This document shows positions 1 to 10,300 of a DNA stretch of 64,000 nt, in pieces. The stretch is taken from NCBI GenBank assembly GCA_008330645.1, contig VLTN01000002.1:930001-994000 (forward strand), given 5' to 3'. The notes under the pieces are model-generated. The model had not been told where the DNA came from. It ran no database searches and saw nothing but the letters and a program-made list of their open reading frames with translations. Origin of the DNA: Cafeteria roenbergensis (Eukaryota > Sar > Bigyra > Bicosoecida > Cafeteriaceae). The stretch's first letter is position 1, and every line of letters begins with the position of its first letter. Both the position numbers and the translations under genes were made by a program.

Positions 1-3000
1 GGGGTTGCGGAGGACGTGGGCCTCGTCGAACACGACAACGCGCCACTGCATGTCGCCAAGCCACCCAGCGTCCCTTCGCAGCATTGCAAAGGACGTGACA
101 AAGGCTGCGCCCGGGCAGGTGGCAGCTTGGCTCAGCACCAGGGCCCTGCGCGCCTCGGCACTTCGCCCCACTATTTCAACGACGCGAAGCGGTGGCGCGG
201 CCGCGGCTTCCGGGAAGTGTGCCGCTGCCTCGGCCACCCAGTGACGCACCACGGACGACGGGCACACAATGAGAGACGGCGGTGTCGACTCTGCTCCAGC
301 GTCCGCGCCCTTGGGAAGGCCTGCGGCTCTTGCAGCTCCGCGGCTGGCTTCATGGGCCAGGAGGCACAACGCCTGCACCGTCTTGCCGAGGCCCATCTCG
401 TCGCACAGCAGCGCCCCCATTCCGAGGTCCCGCATTGCCAGGAGCCACTCGACACCTGCTTGCTGGTAGCGGCGGAGCTTCAGCCCAGGCGGCAGAGCGG
501 CGCTCGGGGCCAGGGGGGGAGCGCTCCGAGCGGATTGGCCCTGTGGCGCCCTGGGCATGCCGACCAGCTGCTGGGGAGAGGTTGCTGACGCAGCGACCAC
601 CCTTGCTCGCTGCAGCGCGCTGTCTCCGAGGTCCTCCGCTGAAGCGTGCTTGCGGGCAAGGTCCGCCCGGGCCAAGATCTCCGCCAGCGGGTTCTTTGAC
701 GACGTCGCGAAGCTCAGGGCTCCAGCTGCGATGAGCTCTCCCGCGGCCTGCCCGACCACCTCACGAAGGCCTGCGTCGGAGCTGCCGAGAGCTTTCAGGA
801 CGGGTGCTATGAGCTGCTGGGCAGCGTGTGCCTGGAAATGGGTGAGGTCGTCGCGGAGCTGGCGCCAGCGCGACGCGGCTTGCTGGGCATTTCCTACCAC
901 TTGACGAGCGAGGTCCACGAGACGGCGAAGGCGGGAAGAGGCGGCTTCGTCGGTGCGGGCGGCAGCAGACCCGAGGTCGAGCGCCCCAGCGAGCGATCTG
1001 ACCGTTGCCAGCGCGATCGGGCTGCTGGGGTTCGCAAGCAGCAGGTCCTGCGCAGCACGCCGCCAGGTGGCGGCGCAGCAAGACGCGGCGTCGCGAACGA
1101 CATCGGCGGCTCTGGCAAGCGACACAGATCTACAGGAGTCGCCCGTGATAGACAGAGTCTCGCGCTGCGTGCCCCCAGCTGACTGCAGCCATGCAAGTGG
1201 CAGCGACGACAGGGCGACCAGGTGCTGAACGGTCCTGCCCGACACAGGCTCGTCGGCGGTCGGGGTGCGCCACGAAGTGATGAAGCCCTCAGTCAAGCCA
1301 GTCAACGCGGACGGCGGCCGAAGCAGTGCCGCGCAGCGGACCATGGACACGCTCGCAGATGGAGACGCCCTGTGCGCGGCCCACCACTCGCTGAGCCGGC
1401 CTGCCGCAAACTCGTCGACGTCGCTGGAGCCGCTCCTTTCGACACAAGGAAGCCTGGAGCCAGCAATAGCAGCCAGCGCACCGGCGAGCGCAGACTCGCC
1501 GGCTCCGGCCATGCAGTCAAGGGCCAGAAATATGCTTGCGGCCCCTGGCGCTGGCTCGCTCATGGGTGCCGCGCTCGTCGGGGCGGCGCAAGCCGCGGAA
1601 GCCAGGCCGCATCCCGCCTCTCCCGCGGCCTGCAGCGCGCGTGCCACCTGCGTGCGCAGCGGGTGCTCGCCAGGGAGCCATTGCCCGTCGGTGTCTTCGA
1701 CGCTCGCTGCAGCCTGAAGCCTCCAAGACGCCTCCTCCCCTGTCGGGGCCAGGAAGGGCTCCCCGCCCAACGCATCGGCATGCCCCTCGGGCCCGATCGC
1801 AAGGCCGGGGCCCGCACAGGCCAGTGCCGCGGCCAGCCTGCTCCGGGCTGCAGCCAAGAGCGAAGCGCACTCGCCGCCGCTGGAGCCGCAGACCGCCGGG
1901 TCGACGTGGTCCAGTCCTTGGTCCTGGCTGTCGAGCGCAGCGAAGAACGGCGCGCTCCCGAGAAGCAGCGTGCAGAACAGCAGCGCCACGCCTCGGACGT
2001 CGCCTGCGGGTTCGCCGGCCGCCTCGGATAAGCGGCGCGCAAGCTTGCCGGCAAGGCGGCCGCAATGGCCGGAGGCGCTGCCACCCCGCGTCAGTGCCGC
2101 TGCCGCGCAGATGGTGACGATGCGCGTATCCAAGTCGACTCCGAAGCGGCCGCTCCTCGCGAATGCTCCACACAGCTCCTCGACAGCCGCACCGGGCGCC
2201 AGCGCGCTCACTAGGGCAGGCAGGGCCGCTGGGCACGCGGCGGCGTCGCACATCGGAATACTGCCAGTTGGGGTCGCTGCAGCATGGAGAGCTGCCTCCG
2301 CCGCTCGCGCGCAGGCAGAGTCCCAGTCGTGGCGGAGGGCACTGCTCTTGCCAACGTCGATGCAGCCGCGGAGGACTCTTGCGGCGCTGCACGCGCACTC
2401 AGCCGAATCGTCCACCACAACGGTGCGGATGCAGGTCGCGACGAGAAGCTCCAGCACTGGCAGGGGCGACGGCTCGAGAAGCGGCACAATGTCGAAAGCA
2501 AGGTTTGCCAGCATGGCCCAGCTATGGAGCCGGTCGGTCGCCTGAGGAAGGGCGGAGCCGAGCACGGCGAGCGGGAGCGCTGCGCGGCAGAGCGACGGTG
2601 CCGCCTCATGGGCTGCTCGGTCCCCAGTCGCGGCCTGCGCAGCTGCTTGGCTGATGCAGGCTCCGGCCAGCGGCAGCAGAGCAGGGACCATCGCGTCGGG
2701 ATCGTCGCACGCCTCCAGCGCTTCCCGGAGCACCAGCTCGCACTGGCTCGCCGGCAGTCGCGGAGCCGCCGCCTCGCCTGCCCAGTCCTTCGACGCGGCG
2801 AGGCACGCTGCCACAGCATCAGCCGCCGCCAGTACGACGTGCTCGACGGGGTCTGCGCACAGGGACAGCGCCGTTTCACACAGCTCCGCGACGAACAGCC
2901 GCTGCCAGTCGTTCGCCCGGGGCTGGGCCGCTGCCGCAGGCCCACTCAAAGACGGGGACAGCGCCATACACGAGGACGAGGGTGGCCCCGTGGGCGAAGT

Positions 3001-4361
3001 GAGGAGCGCGGCTTTGGCATCGTCCGACGAACACCACCCGGCGCGAGACGCCTCCGTCGGCCCGGCGCCCGGGCGAGCCGCCAGCGCGGCGGCCACGCTT
3101 CCCAGCGCCAGCCCCGCTCCCTGGCGCGCCTGCCACGCCGCGCTCTCCACTGCAGCACGGAGAGCGGCCAGGATGCGCTTCAAGGAGTCACGCTCCAGCC
3201 GCGGAGCAGCCTGGGCAAGCACTTCGCTGATCGCAATCCTGACGGGAGCAACGGCCGTGCCGCCTGCAAAGTCATCGGCCCTGTCCAGGAGGATCACAGC
3301 GATGCAGCGCGCCGCAATGTCCTCAAGCCGCTTCGAGGTGCCAGGCGTGGCGGTCCACAAATGAGGCGGCGCCGCCCTCACCACCTCGCGCAACGCCAGT
3401 GCCGCTCCGTGACGCGCCTGCCAGCGGGAACGGAACAGCCCGAACAGGAGCTCGTCCACGACGTACCCCCGCGCCAGCTCGTCTGGCCGGCCGTCCCGGA
3501 CGGCGCTCTCAGGGGGCCTTCGCGGGGCAGCGGGCCTGGGAGGAGGTGGGTCAGCAGGGCGGCGTGCAGCGGCTGCTTCTCGCGGGCGGCGGGCTCGCTT
3601 GCCACGGGGCTCCGCCCCCAGCGCCAGAGTGTCAGCTGCGAGCCGGAGCGCGGCGGACACCCCGACGGACCGCTCTGCTGCTGCCTCGGCCCGAAGAAGG
3701 GACCGTACTGCCTGTCGTTGAAGCGACGCTCGCTCGTCAGCGCCGAGGCGGTCCCAGCTTGGCCCGGTGGAGGCAGCCACTCCGCTCTGCGAAGCACACG
3801 GGTCACGCACTAGCCAGCGACCCAAATCTCACAACAAGCCGCGGGTGCCTTGCAATGCCCATGGCTGCTGCTCGCTCGCAGCCCTGGCAACTTTGGGTGC
3901 TTCCTCACTTGTGCTTCGTCGTCGATTCCAAGCTCGACGCCGCGATGCACCAAGTCCAAGCTTGAGACTTCCAACGCTGTCAGGAGGCCCTCCTCGCCCT
4001 CCGCCGCCCACCCCCTGGGAACACCGCCACGCGCAGTCCGCTCCAGCCACGCGATCTCGCCCAGCGCCACCGCGCTCCCGTGCCGCAGTGCCTCGGAATC
4101 ACTCTCCAGCGTGCGCAGTAGCTGAGCGGACGAGGCACCCCGGTTTTCGGGGTCCATCTGCGCCACATTCCTTGCTAGGTCAAGAGCAGCTTCAACCCGC
4201 AGCACGCTTGTGGGTGCGTCTGCGAAGTCGCGCAAAGCAGCAAGGGCAAGCACTGAGTCGCGAGCTTCGTGGGCGCGAGAAGCGCTGAGGGCCAGCACAC
4301 CACAGCCAGGCTGCCTCCACAGGCATCGCTCACGGGTGCAAACGGCGATAAACCTCTCCAT
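1..4361 (-). CDS. MOT1: Mot1/BTAF1-like TBP-removing Swi2/Snf2 ATPase, 3' end cut by window edge
   Basis: Mot1/BTAF1 uses ATP hydrolysis to strip TATA-binding protein from DNA in the nucleus. Exons read 4361-4334, 4219-3909 and 3786 to beyond base 1; introns 4333-4220 (114 bp) and 3908-3787 (122 bp) are GTGAG..GCAG and join in phase. The start ATG at 4361 opens MERFIAVCTHAPTSVLRVEA, which matches the first Mot1 HEAT helix once intron 1 is removed. About 1,375 residues are visible: N-terminal HEAT repeats, a motif SRWQARHGAALALREVV like the Mot1 SWEIRHGA segment, a long alpha-helical array, then the ATPase lobe beginning LRRYQQAGVEWLLAM. Walker A DEMGLGKT lies at 402-379 and the DEAH box at 27-16. 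The third exon is stop-free over 3,786 bases. The remaining helicase lobe lies outside the window. Family assignment is firm; exact intron 1 borders are inferred. Confidence 0.9.
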
Positions 4362-4607
4362 CGCACATGAGTCTGACTGCCCAGGGCGCAGGTGAGGGCC
4401 TCTCCAGCGGCGAGCTGGGCCGGCAGAGCAAAGCTGCAACGTTTTTATCCGTCTCGCTCACAGCTTCCCGTCTCGCTGCACGAGCCCCCAACGCGCAAAA
4501 GTCGTCGTCCGGGAGGCCCTTGTGGTGCCACTGCGGCCTTGGCCCCTCCCGTGAGACTCCAAGCTCGCTAAACAAGCTTTTGTCATCCCAGCGGGAACGA
4601 GAAAAGC

Positions 4608-4612
4608 AAAAA
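4608..4612 (-). terminator. RNA polymerase III terminator of tRNA-Met
   Basis: Reading the minus strand, a run of five T begins eight bases after the tRNA 3' end and is soon followed by a second T4 run. This is the usual Pol III stop signal and supports the tRNA orientation. Confidence 0.75.
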
Positions 4613-4620
4613 GAATCGAG

Positions 4621-4692
4621 AGCGACTGATAGACTCGAACTACCGACTTCCTGGTTATGAGCCAGGCGCGCTACCGGCTGCGCCAAGTCGCT
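4621..4692 (-). tRNA. tRNA-Met (CAT), elongator type, no intron
   Basis: The 72-nt minus-strand sequence folds into a full cloverleaf. The acceptor stem AGCGACT pairs perfectly with AGTCGCT, the D stem is GCGC/GCGC, the anticodon stem CCTGG/CCAGG encloses loop CTCATAA, and the T arm has GGTAG/CTATC around TTCGAGT. The CAT anticodon and the overall resemblance to eukaryotic elongator tRNA-Met favour elongator over initiator. CCA is not encoded, as expected for a nuclear gene. It lies between the MOT1 start (4361) and the plus-strand gene at 4851. Confidence 0.95.
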
Positions 4693-4850
4693 ATGATGAA
4701 AGTAGGTAATTTTGAGGATGTGTAGCTAAGGCAAGAGCGCACCGCAAGCGTTGCGCGGTCCTGGCCCGAGTCACTTTTGTCCCGGCCCCGTCGCAGCGCG
4801 CAAGGCTGCTGTCAGCACAGACAGTCTTCACGTGCTACCTGGCCTTTGCA

Positions 4851-6665
4851 ATGGCTGGGCCCGCGTCTTCGGTTCCCAGGCTCTTCCCGACGGGAGAGAG
4901 CGAGAGGGGTGCAACTGCTGCACCGGGACTGCGCACGGCTCGCACGCTCGCGGACGACCCGGACAGCACGTCCCGAGCCTCTGTTGCCGGGTTTGAGGTT
5001 AGGGCGCTGACGTGCGGCCTGCCTCTCTTTGCCGTGGTCTCCCGGCGCGAGCTGGGGCGGCGGCCCGAGCTGGCGACCAGCCCAAACGCGGTCGCCATTT
5101 TGTGGCGCACTGAGGCGGACGCGCTGAGGGCAGCTGCAGCTGCTGTAGCTGCACCGGCGTTGCCAGAAGAGCAGAAGCAGGAGCACCAGCTCGTTCGCTT
5201 CAAGGTGGTGGCAGACGGCGCGCGAGTTGTGTACGCCAAGGGCGCGGGAGACGCACCGACGCGCATTGCTGCCGAAATGCTGGGGGGCGCGCAGCTCGCC
5301 GGGCGCAAGAAGCACGGGGCATCGGCTGTGGGGTATAAGCTGCCAGGCCGTCCTCTGGAGAGCAGCTGCAGCTTGCAGCACTGCGACCCGCTGCTCGTCG
5401 TGCCCGAGGCTGTGCGAGCGGGAATGCAATCGCCGCGGAACTGGCTGACGATGCGACGCCTTGCGGCCGTGGACTGTTGGGGGATCTACGCGCCGTTCCG
5501 TTTGCCACCTCCAGGAGGAGAGTGGGCATTCGAACAGACTGCAGCTTTGCCGCGGCGAGTGCGCAACCCCAATGGTGCTGGCGCGAGCGCGCAAGCGCCA
5601 CCGCTTGCTGCAGCCGGTGCGGATCGTTCCGGCCCGCTGCGCTCGCGCCATCAGCGCTCTTCAGTCGGACCCGTGGCGAAGCGGGTGGGAGCCTCCGCCT
5701 CTGGGCGATCCGGGGGAGCAACGGCCAGATCCGCGACAGCAGCACCTTTGGCCGAGGCCGAGCCCCCCGAGGTCCTCGGTGGCCCGGCCATGGCCAGACC
5801 GCGTCGCTTCGTTTCAAGGGGCAACGCAGTGGTGCTCGCTGGGGCAGGGCGCTTCGTTAAGATCCACCGCATCACATCCACCGCACAAGGCAGTTCCGGG
5901 GGTCGCGCTCGCCGCGTCTTCGTGTACCCAGTGGTGCTGCAACGGCACACAGTGGGTGGTACACCTCCCGCTGTGACGGACGCCACTGCCCTGCACCTTC
6001 CCGACAAGGCCGTGTGCCTGTGGCCCACTCGGGCCGGCGACGCCGAGGACGTGCTCGACCGCGCCGCTCTCGGAACGGCGCGCTCTGCGCTCGCGCCCGA
6101 GGAGGGACCCAGCGCCCCCAGGACGGGCCTCCCGGGTGACGGAGCCCCAGAACCCCACGAGGCGGCCACCCGCGGCGAGGCTCGCGGTGACGCGTGTGCG
6201 GGTCGCTCGCCAATCCCGGCGGCGGGGCCTCGCCATCATGACTCCACTGCGCCTGCCGACCTGGTCGTGACCACCCCGGTGCTGCTCTGCCCCAGGGTTG
6301 TGACTGAACAAGTGGCGCCCTCCTCGGTCGTTGCAGCGGCGTGGGCCGCCCTAGCGCGCCGCGTGCCTGAAGTGCTCGCGGCTATTGGGATTCCGTCCAA
6401 GGCTCCAGCGATGGCTGCAGCGGGGTCGCCGCTGCGGCGCGCGGAAGGACCGCCTGCTGCATGTGGACCCGCTGCGGCGCTGCACTGTCGGCTGTACTGC
6501 GGAGGGGATGCAATTTGCGGGCCGACTCGCGTGAGCGACAGCGGAGTCGCCAGACCCGACCACAGCCCCGCTGCCGAGGATGCGCCTGGCAGCGGCGGCT
6601 GTTGCAGTGAGCATCGCGACGTTGTCTTGTTTGCCGCCTTTGCGCGCTTCGAGGCCCCGCCCTGA
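4851..6665 (+). CDS. Hypothetical protein, 604 aa, single exon
   Basis: A continuous ATG-to-stop frame. I do not recognise a family. The N-terminal third looks globular: segments such as GLPLFAVVSRRELGRRPEL and HQLVRFKVVADGARVVYAKG have alternating hydrophobic patterns, and LLVVPEAVRAGM and CWGIYAPFRLPPPGGEW look structured. The middle (about residues 245-320) is low-complexity Ala/Gly/Pro/Arg. A later block includes FVKIHRITSTAQ and RRVFVYPVVLQRHTVGG, followed by an Ala/Pro-rich C-terminus with scattered Cys. No signal peptide or membrane helix is evident. It could be a real lineage-specific gene or a gene with unrecognised introns; GC-rich DNA favours long chance frames, so certainty is moderate. 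Confidence 0.55.
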   Translation: MAGPASSVPRLFPTGESERGATAAPGLRTARTLADDPDSTSRASVAGFEVRALTCGLPLFAVVSRRELGRRPELATSPNAVAILWRTEADALRAAAAAVAAPALPEEQKQEHQLVRFKVVADGARVVYAKGAGDAPTRIAAEMLGGAQLAGRKKHGASAVGYKLPGRPLESSCSLQHCDPLLVVPEAVRAGMQSPRNWLTMRRLAAVDCWGIYAPFRLPPPGGEWAFEQTAALPRRVRNPNGAGASAQAPPLAAAGADRSGPLRSRHQRSSVGPVAKRVGASASGRSGGATARSATAAPLAEAEPPEVLGGPAMARPRRFVSRGNAVVLAGAGRFVKIHRITSTAQGSSGGRARRVFVYPVVLQRHTVGGTPPAVTDATALHLPDKAVCLWPTRAGDAEDVLDRAALGTARSALAPEEGPSAPRTGLPGDGAPEPHEAATRGEARGDACAGRSPIPAAGPRHHDSTAPADLVVTTPVLLCPRVVTEQVAPSSVVAAAWAALARRVPEVLAAIGIPSKAPAMAAAGSPLRRAEGPPAACGPAAALHCRLYCGGDAICGPTRVSDSGVARPDHSPAAEDAPGSGGCCSEHRDVVLFAAFARFEAPP

Positions 6666-7301
6666 AGCATAGCCTCGGCCCGGCTTGCAGCAAGTGCAAC
6701 AGAAGTCGCCGCTTCCCTCGCCCCACCCCGCCACGCACGCGCGCGCGCTCAGCCACACGCGGCACCGCGAAAGCTGCGCCAGCGCCACCCTGCGCAACCG
6801 TGCTGAGCATGCAGCGAGTCCAGGACACCACTGCCCAGCGCCACGCGCATGCCTCAGACGCTCGCGCACCCGTCACGACGGGACGCCCAGCAGTCTTGGG
6901 CCGCCGGCAAAGATTGAAGTCGGCGCGCGGCAGCTGCCCCAAGCGGTGGGCCGAGAGGCGCTCTTCGGGGGCAAGCCCGCGGCCCCGCCGCCGGCAGACT
7001 GTGTCCCCGAGTGCGGCAAGGGGCAGGCCGGCAAGGGGAGCCGCGCAGATGCCGCCCGGGACCAGGAACTGGCCACTCGGCTCAGCTCTTGTCGACGCGT
7101 GCCCGTTGCGGGGAGTTGCTCTGTTCTGGTTCGATCGGCACCCCCCGTCAGCAAGGATCGGTGCACTCAGGCCTCTGGTCTCGCCCCTGTGACGCTCTCG
7201 GCTTTGCCCCCGGCAAACGCCCGAGCTCACTACCAAGCGAGAACTCCCGAGGCTGCCCCGCGTCCTGCCCGTGCAGGAGACCAGGTCGCTCGGCCAAAGC
7301 G
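6666..7301. other. Intergenic, 636 bp, upstream of the giant gene
   Basis: Open frames here are short and none resembles a protein. The stretch presumably holds the 3' UTR of the gene at 4851 and the promoter and 5' UTR of the gene at 7302. No TATA box or repeat stood out. Confidence 0.4.
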
Positions 7302-10300
7302 ATGCGCTGCGCTTCGGCTCTTTTCGTCGCCGCCATGGCCGCCTACACGGCCATGGCAGCGCCTTCCACGTCCTCCTTCACCCCAGCCAACGGCGCCACC
7401 TCTGTCCACCCCCTGGCCACTGTGGCAGTCACGTTTGACACCGCCGTCGACGCCGGGCACGCGAAGCTCATTCGCCTGCACCGCAAGGACTCCGGACACG
7501 TGCTGAGCACCGTGGCTGCCGCCTCGTCGTGGGTCACCATCGACGGCGCGACCGCCACGGTTGCCTTCCCCGTCTCGCATGTACTTTCAGGCGAGGTTTA
7601 CGTCACGATTGAGGCTGGTGCCTTCGTGTCCACTGCAGACGAGTCGCCGTTTGCAGGAATTTCTGACAAGTCTTGGTCGTTCGCATTCCAGGGTGAGCCG
7701 ACGCGCCTTCTGTCCGCCTCCGCGCCGCCTCCCCGACGAGCCTCGTGCGCGATGCCGGCCGCCTGGCTGCTGGCATGGCGGCTGCTTTGGCCGCGCGCGC
7801 CTTGCGAGGCGTCCGCCGGCGTCCGTTGGCGACAGGCTGCCAAGATCGAATGGCGACGCGTGGCTGCCGGTGGCCCCGGCGAAGCGCAACTCGGGCGCGC
7901 GCTTCGGCCACCCTTGAGAGTGGCATTGCGGACCGGCTGCGCGTGCTGGGCTTGCCTGCCGCCGTCCCACGGCCTCGGCGGGGCACCGCTGCCGACCAGG
8001 GCGTCGCCACGTCGCCCTGTCGAAGGGCCCAGTGTTCCATCCGCCGAGCAACTTCGACCGCGCGCTTCCTCACGTGATTCTTTCGATTTTCGCTCCATTT
8101 GCAGGTGATCTTGGCTGCGTCGCCCAAGTCCGCGGCAAGGACGAGATGCAGGCGCAGGCCGGCCTCTACTCGGTCAAGCTCAGCTTGTCTGACTCGGCCA
8201 CCACGTTCTGCGACATGCGCGCAGACGGTGAGTCGCCCGGCCTCGGCCTTTGCGTTGTCCTGTGGCATTGAGGCGCCCCACTCGCCTTCCCTGCGTGTGT
8301 GTCACGCTGGAATGCGATTTTCGCTCCCCTTCGCCCCCCCGGCGCGTCCGCGCAGGTGCCTACACCCTGATCGGCTACACCGACTCGGCCATGGGCGGCG
8401 ACCTGACGTCCGCGCGCGGCACGTTCAACGCCAGCATGCGCACCGGGTCCGCCACCGTGGGCGACGCCCGCAACCTGGTTCGCGCCTCGAGCGCGCTCGC
8501 CTTCTCGCTGTCGGCCACCTCGGCCAACAGCGCCTCGTCCGCCATGGGCGGCGGCGTGTCCGACTACTCGCACGCCTTCCGCATGAGCATCCCCAAGCCC
8601 GGCGCCCAGCAGCTGACGCTGTCGGCCACGTGCTCGGCCAACGCCGCGGAGAACGACTCGGACCGCGCTGGCAACGACCTCATGTCCGTCGCCTTCCCCT
8701 CGGACCACAGCGACCCTGCTGGCGCCTGCGCTGCCTCGTGCTGCGGGCACGCGCAGTGCGCTGCGTGGTCCATGTCCACCCGTGAGGACTCGCCCTTTGG
8801 CGCGTGCAAGGTCGGCGACAGGTGCTGCTACCTCAAGAGCACCGCCGGCTCCCCAAGCTACAACGCCGGCGGCAAGTCCGGCACCGTGACGCGCACCAAC
8901 AAGGACTGCTCCGACGCCTCCTTCGCCCCCACCACGGTGGACTGCCTGCCCGGCGCGGACGCCGACCAGTGCGGCGCCGTGTCGCTGCCCCCGCGCATGC
9001 TCACCGGGGCCACAACCATGGCTGTGGCCGGCGGCACCTCCTACGGCGCCGTGGCCCGCGTGTCGGACGCCTCGGCCGCCACCTGCAGCGTGGGCCCGCT
9101 CGGCCTGGACGGCTACGCGGCCCTCATGCTGCGCGCCGACGGCTCGTCCACCCTGCGCTCCGCCATCAGCCCCGCCGGCGGCGGGGGCAGCGCGGCCACC
9201 GTCAACGCCCAGTCGGCCGCGGTGTGGGCCTTCACGGAGCGCCGCTACAAGTCCTGCGCCGACGCGCTGAGCACGGTCCGCTCCGGCGACCTGCTCGGCT
9301 GGTGGTCCATGGCCTCCACCCGCGCCGGGGACGGCAAGATCCGCGACCTGTCGGGCAACGGCCGCGACCTCGTGCCCGCGGACATGGCCCGCACCGCCTC
9401 TGGCGGCCTGGGCGCTCTGTCCCTTGACGGCGCAGCCAGCCGCGCGGACGGCGCGGCCGGCTCCGGCCCCGAGGCCCTCCGCGGCGACAAGGCGTCCACC
9501 GTGTGCGCGTGGGTGCGCTGGGAGGCGTCGTCCTGGGGCACCGCGGCCGCGCCCATCTTCTCGTTCAGCAGCCCGCGCACCGCGCGCACCAACCAGGGCT
9601 TCAGCTTCGTTGCCCCGGGCGGCAGGCCCGGCCTCGGCTTCCAGGGCGTGCGCGTGCTGACGCGCGACTCCGTCCTGTCCCCGCTCACGTGGCACCACGT
9701 GTGCGCGTCCCGCACCGGCTCCGGCGCCAAGCTGGCCAACACTCGCGTGTGGGTGGACGGCGCCATGGTGTCGGCCCTCAAGCTCGACTCGGACGCGGCC
9801 ATCGCGGGCTCGCCGGACGAGACCGCCGCCGTCGACGTGATTCCGGCCCCCGTGGCCGTTGGCGTGCTGGCCAACGCGGCCACCGGCACGGCGGCCTACT
9901 GGAACGGGTTCGTGCGCGACGTGCGCCTGTACTCGCGGTCCCTGTCCACGGCGGAGGTGCGCGACGTGATGACCTTCGACGGCGTGTCCGCCACCGTGAT
10001 GGCCTCCGCCGTGTCGGCCGAGCGCCAGCTCATCGGCGAGTGGGACTTCGACGCCACTGGCGCCACTGATTCCCCTGCTTCAGCCGCCGTCCGCGACGTG
10101 GTTGGCAGCAACGACTGCACGCTCGAGGGCACGGCCAAGGTGGCGGACGGTGCGCTGGTGCTGGACGGGCAAGGCCACGCCAAGTGCGGGGCTGTGCCCA
10201 AGTCGCTGAACTCCTACTCGCTCGAGGTGACCCTGACGCTCTCCGACCTGGTGCAGCGCGGCGGCGGCGCAATGACAATCTCCAACGGCGCGAGCGAGTC

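Noticed and set aside
4330-4686. A 118-codon minus-strand frame beginning inside the tRNA.
   Set aside because: It overlaps the tRNA-Met and the MOT1 first exon in another frame; non-coding by context.
7011-8108. A plus-strand frame that seems to continue the first exon of the giant gene to 8108.
   Set aside because: It starts at a non-ATG codon and reads through a 412-bp GTGAG..GCAG intron. Splicing at 7692/8105 gives a continuous, sensible protein.
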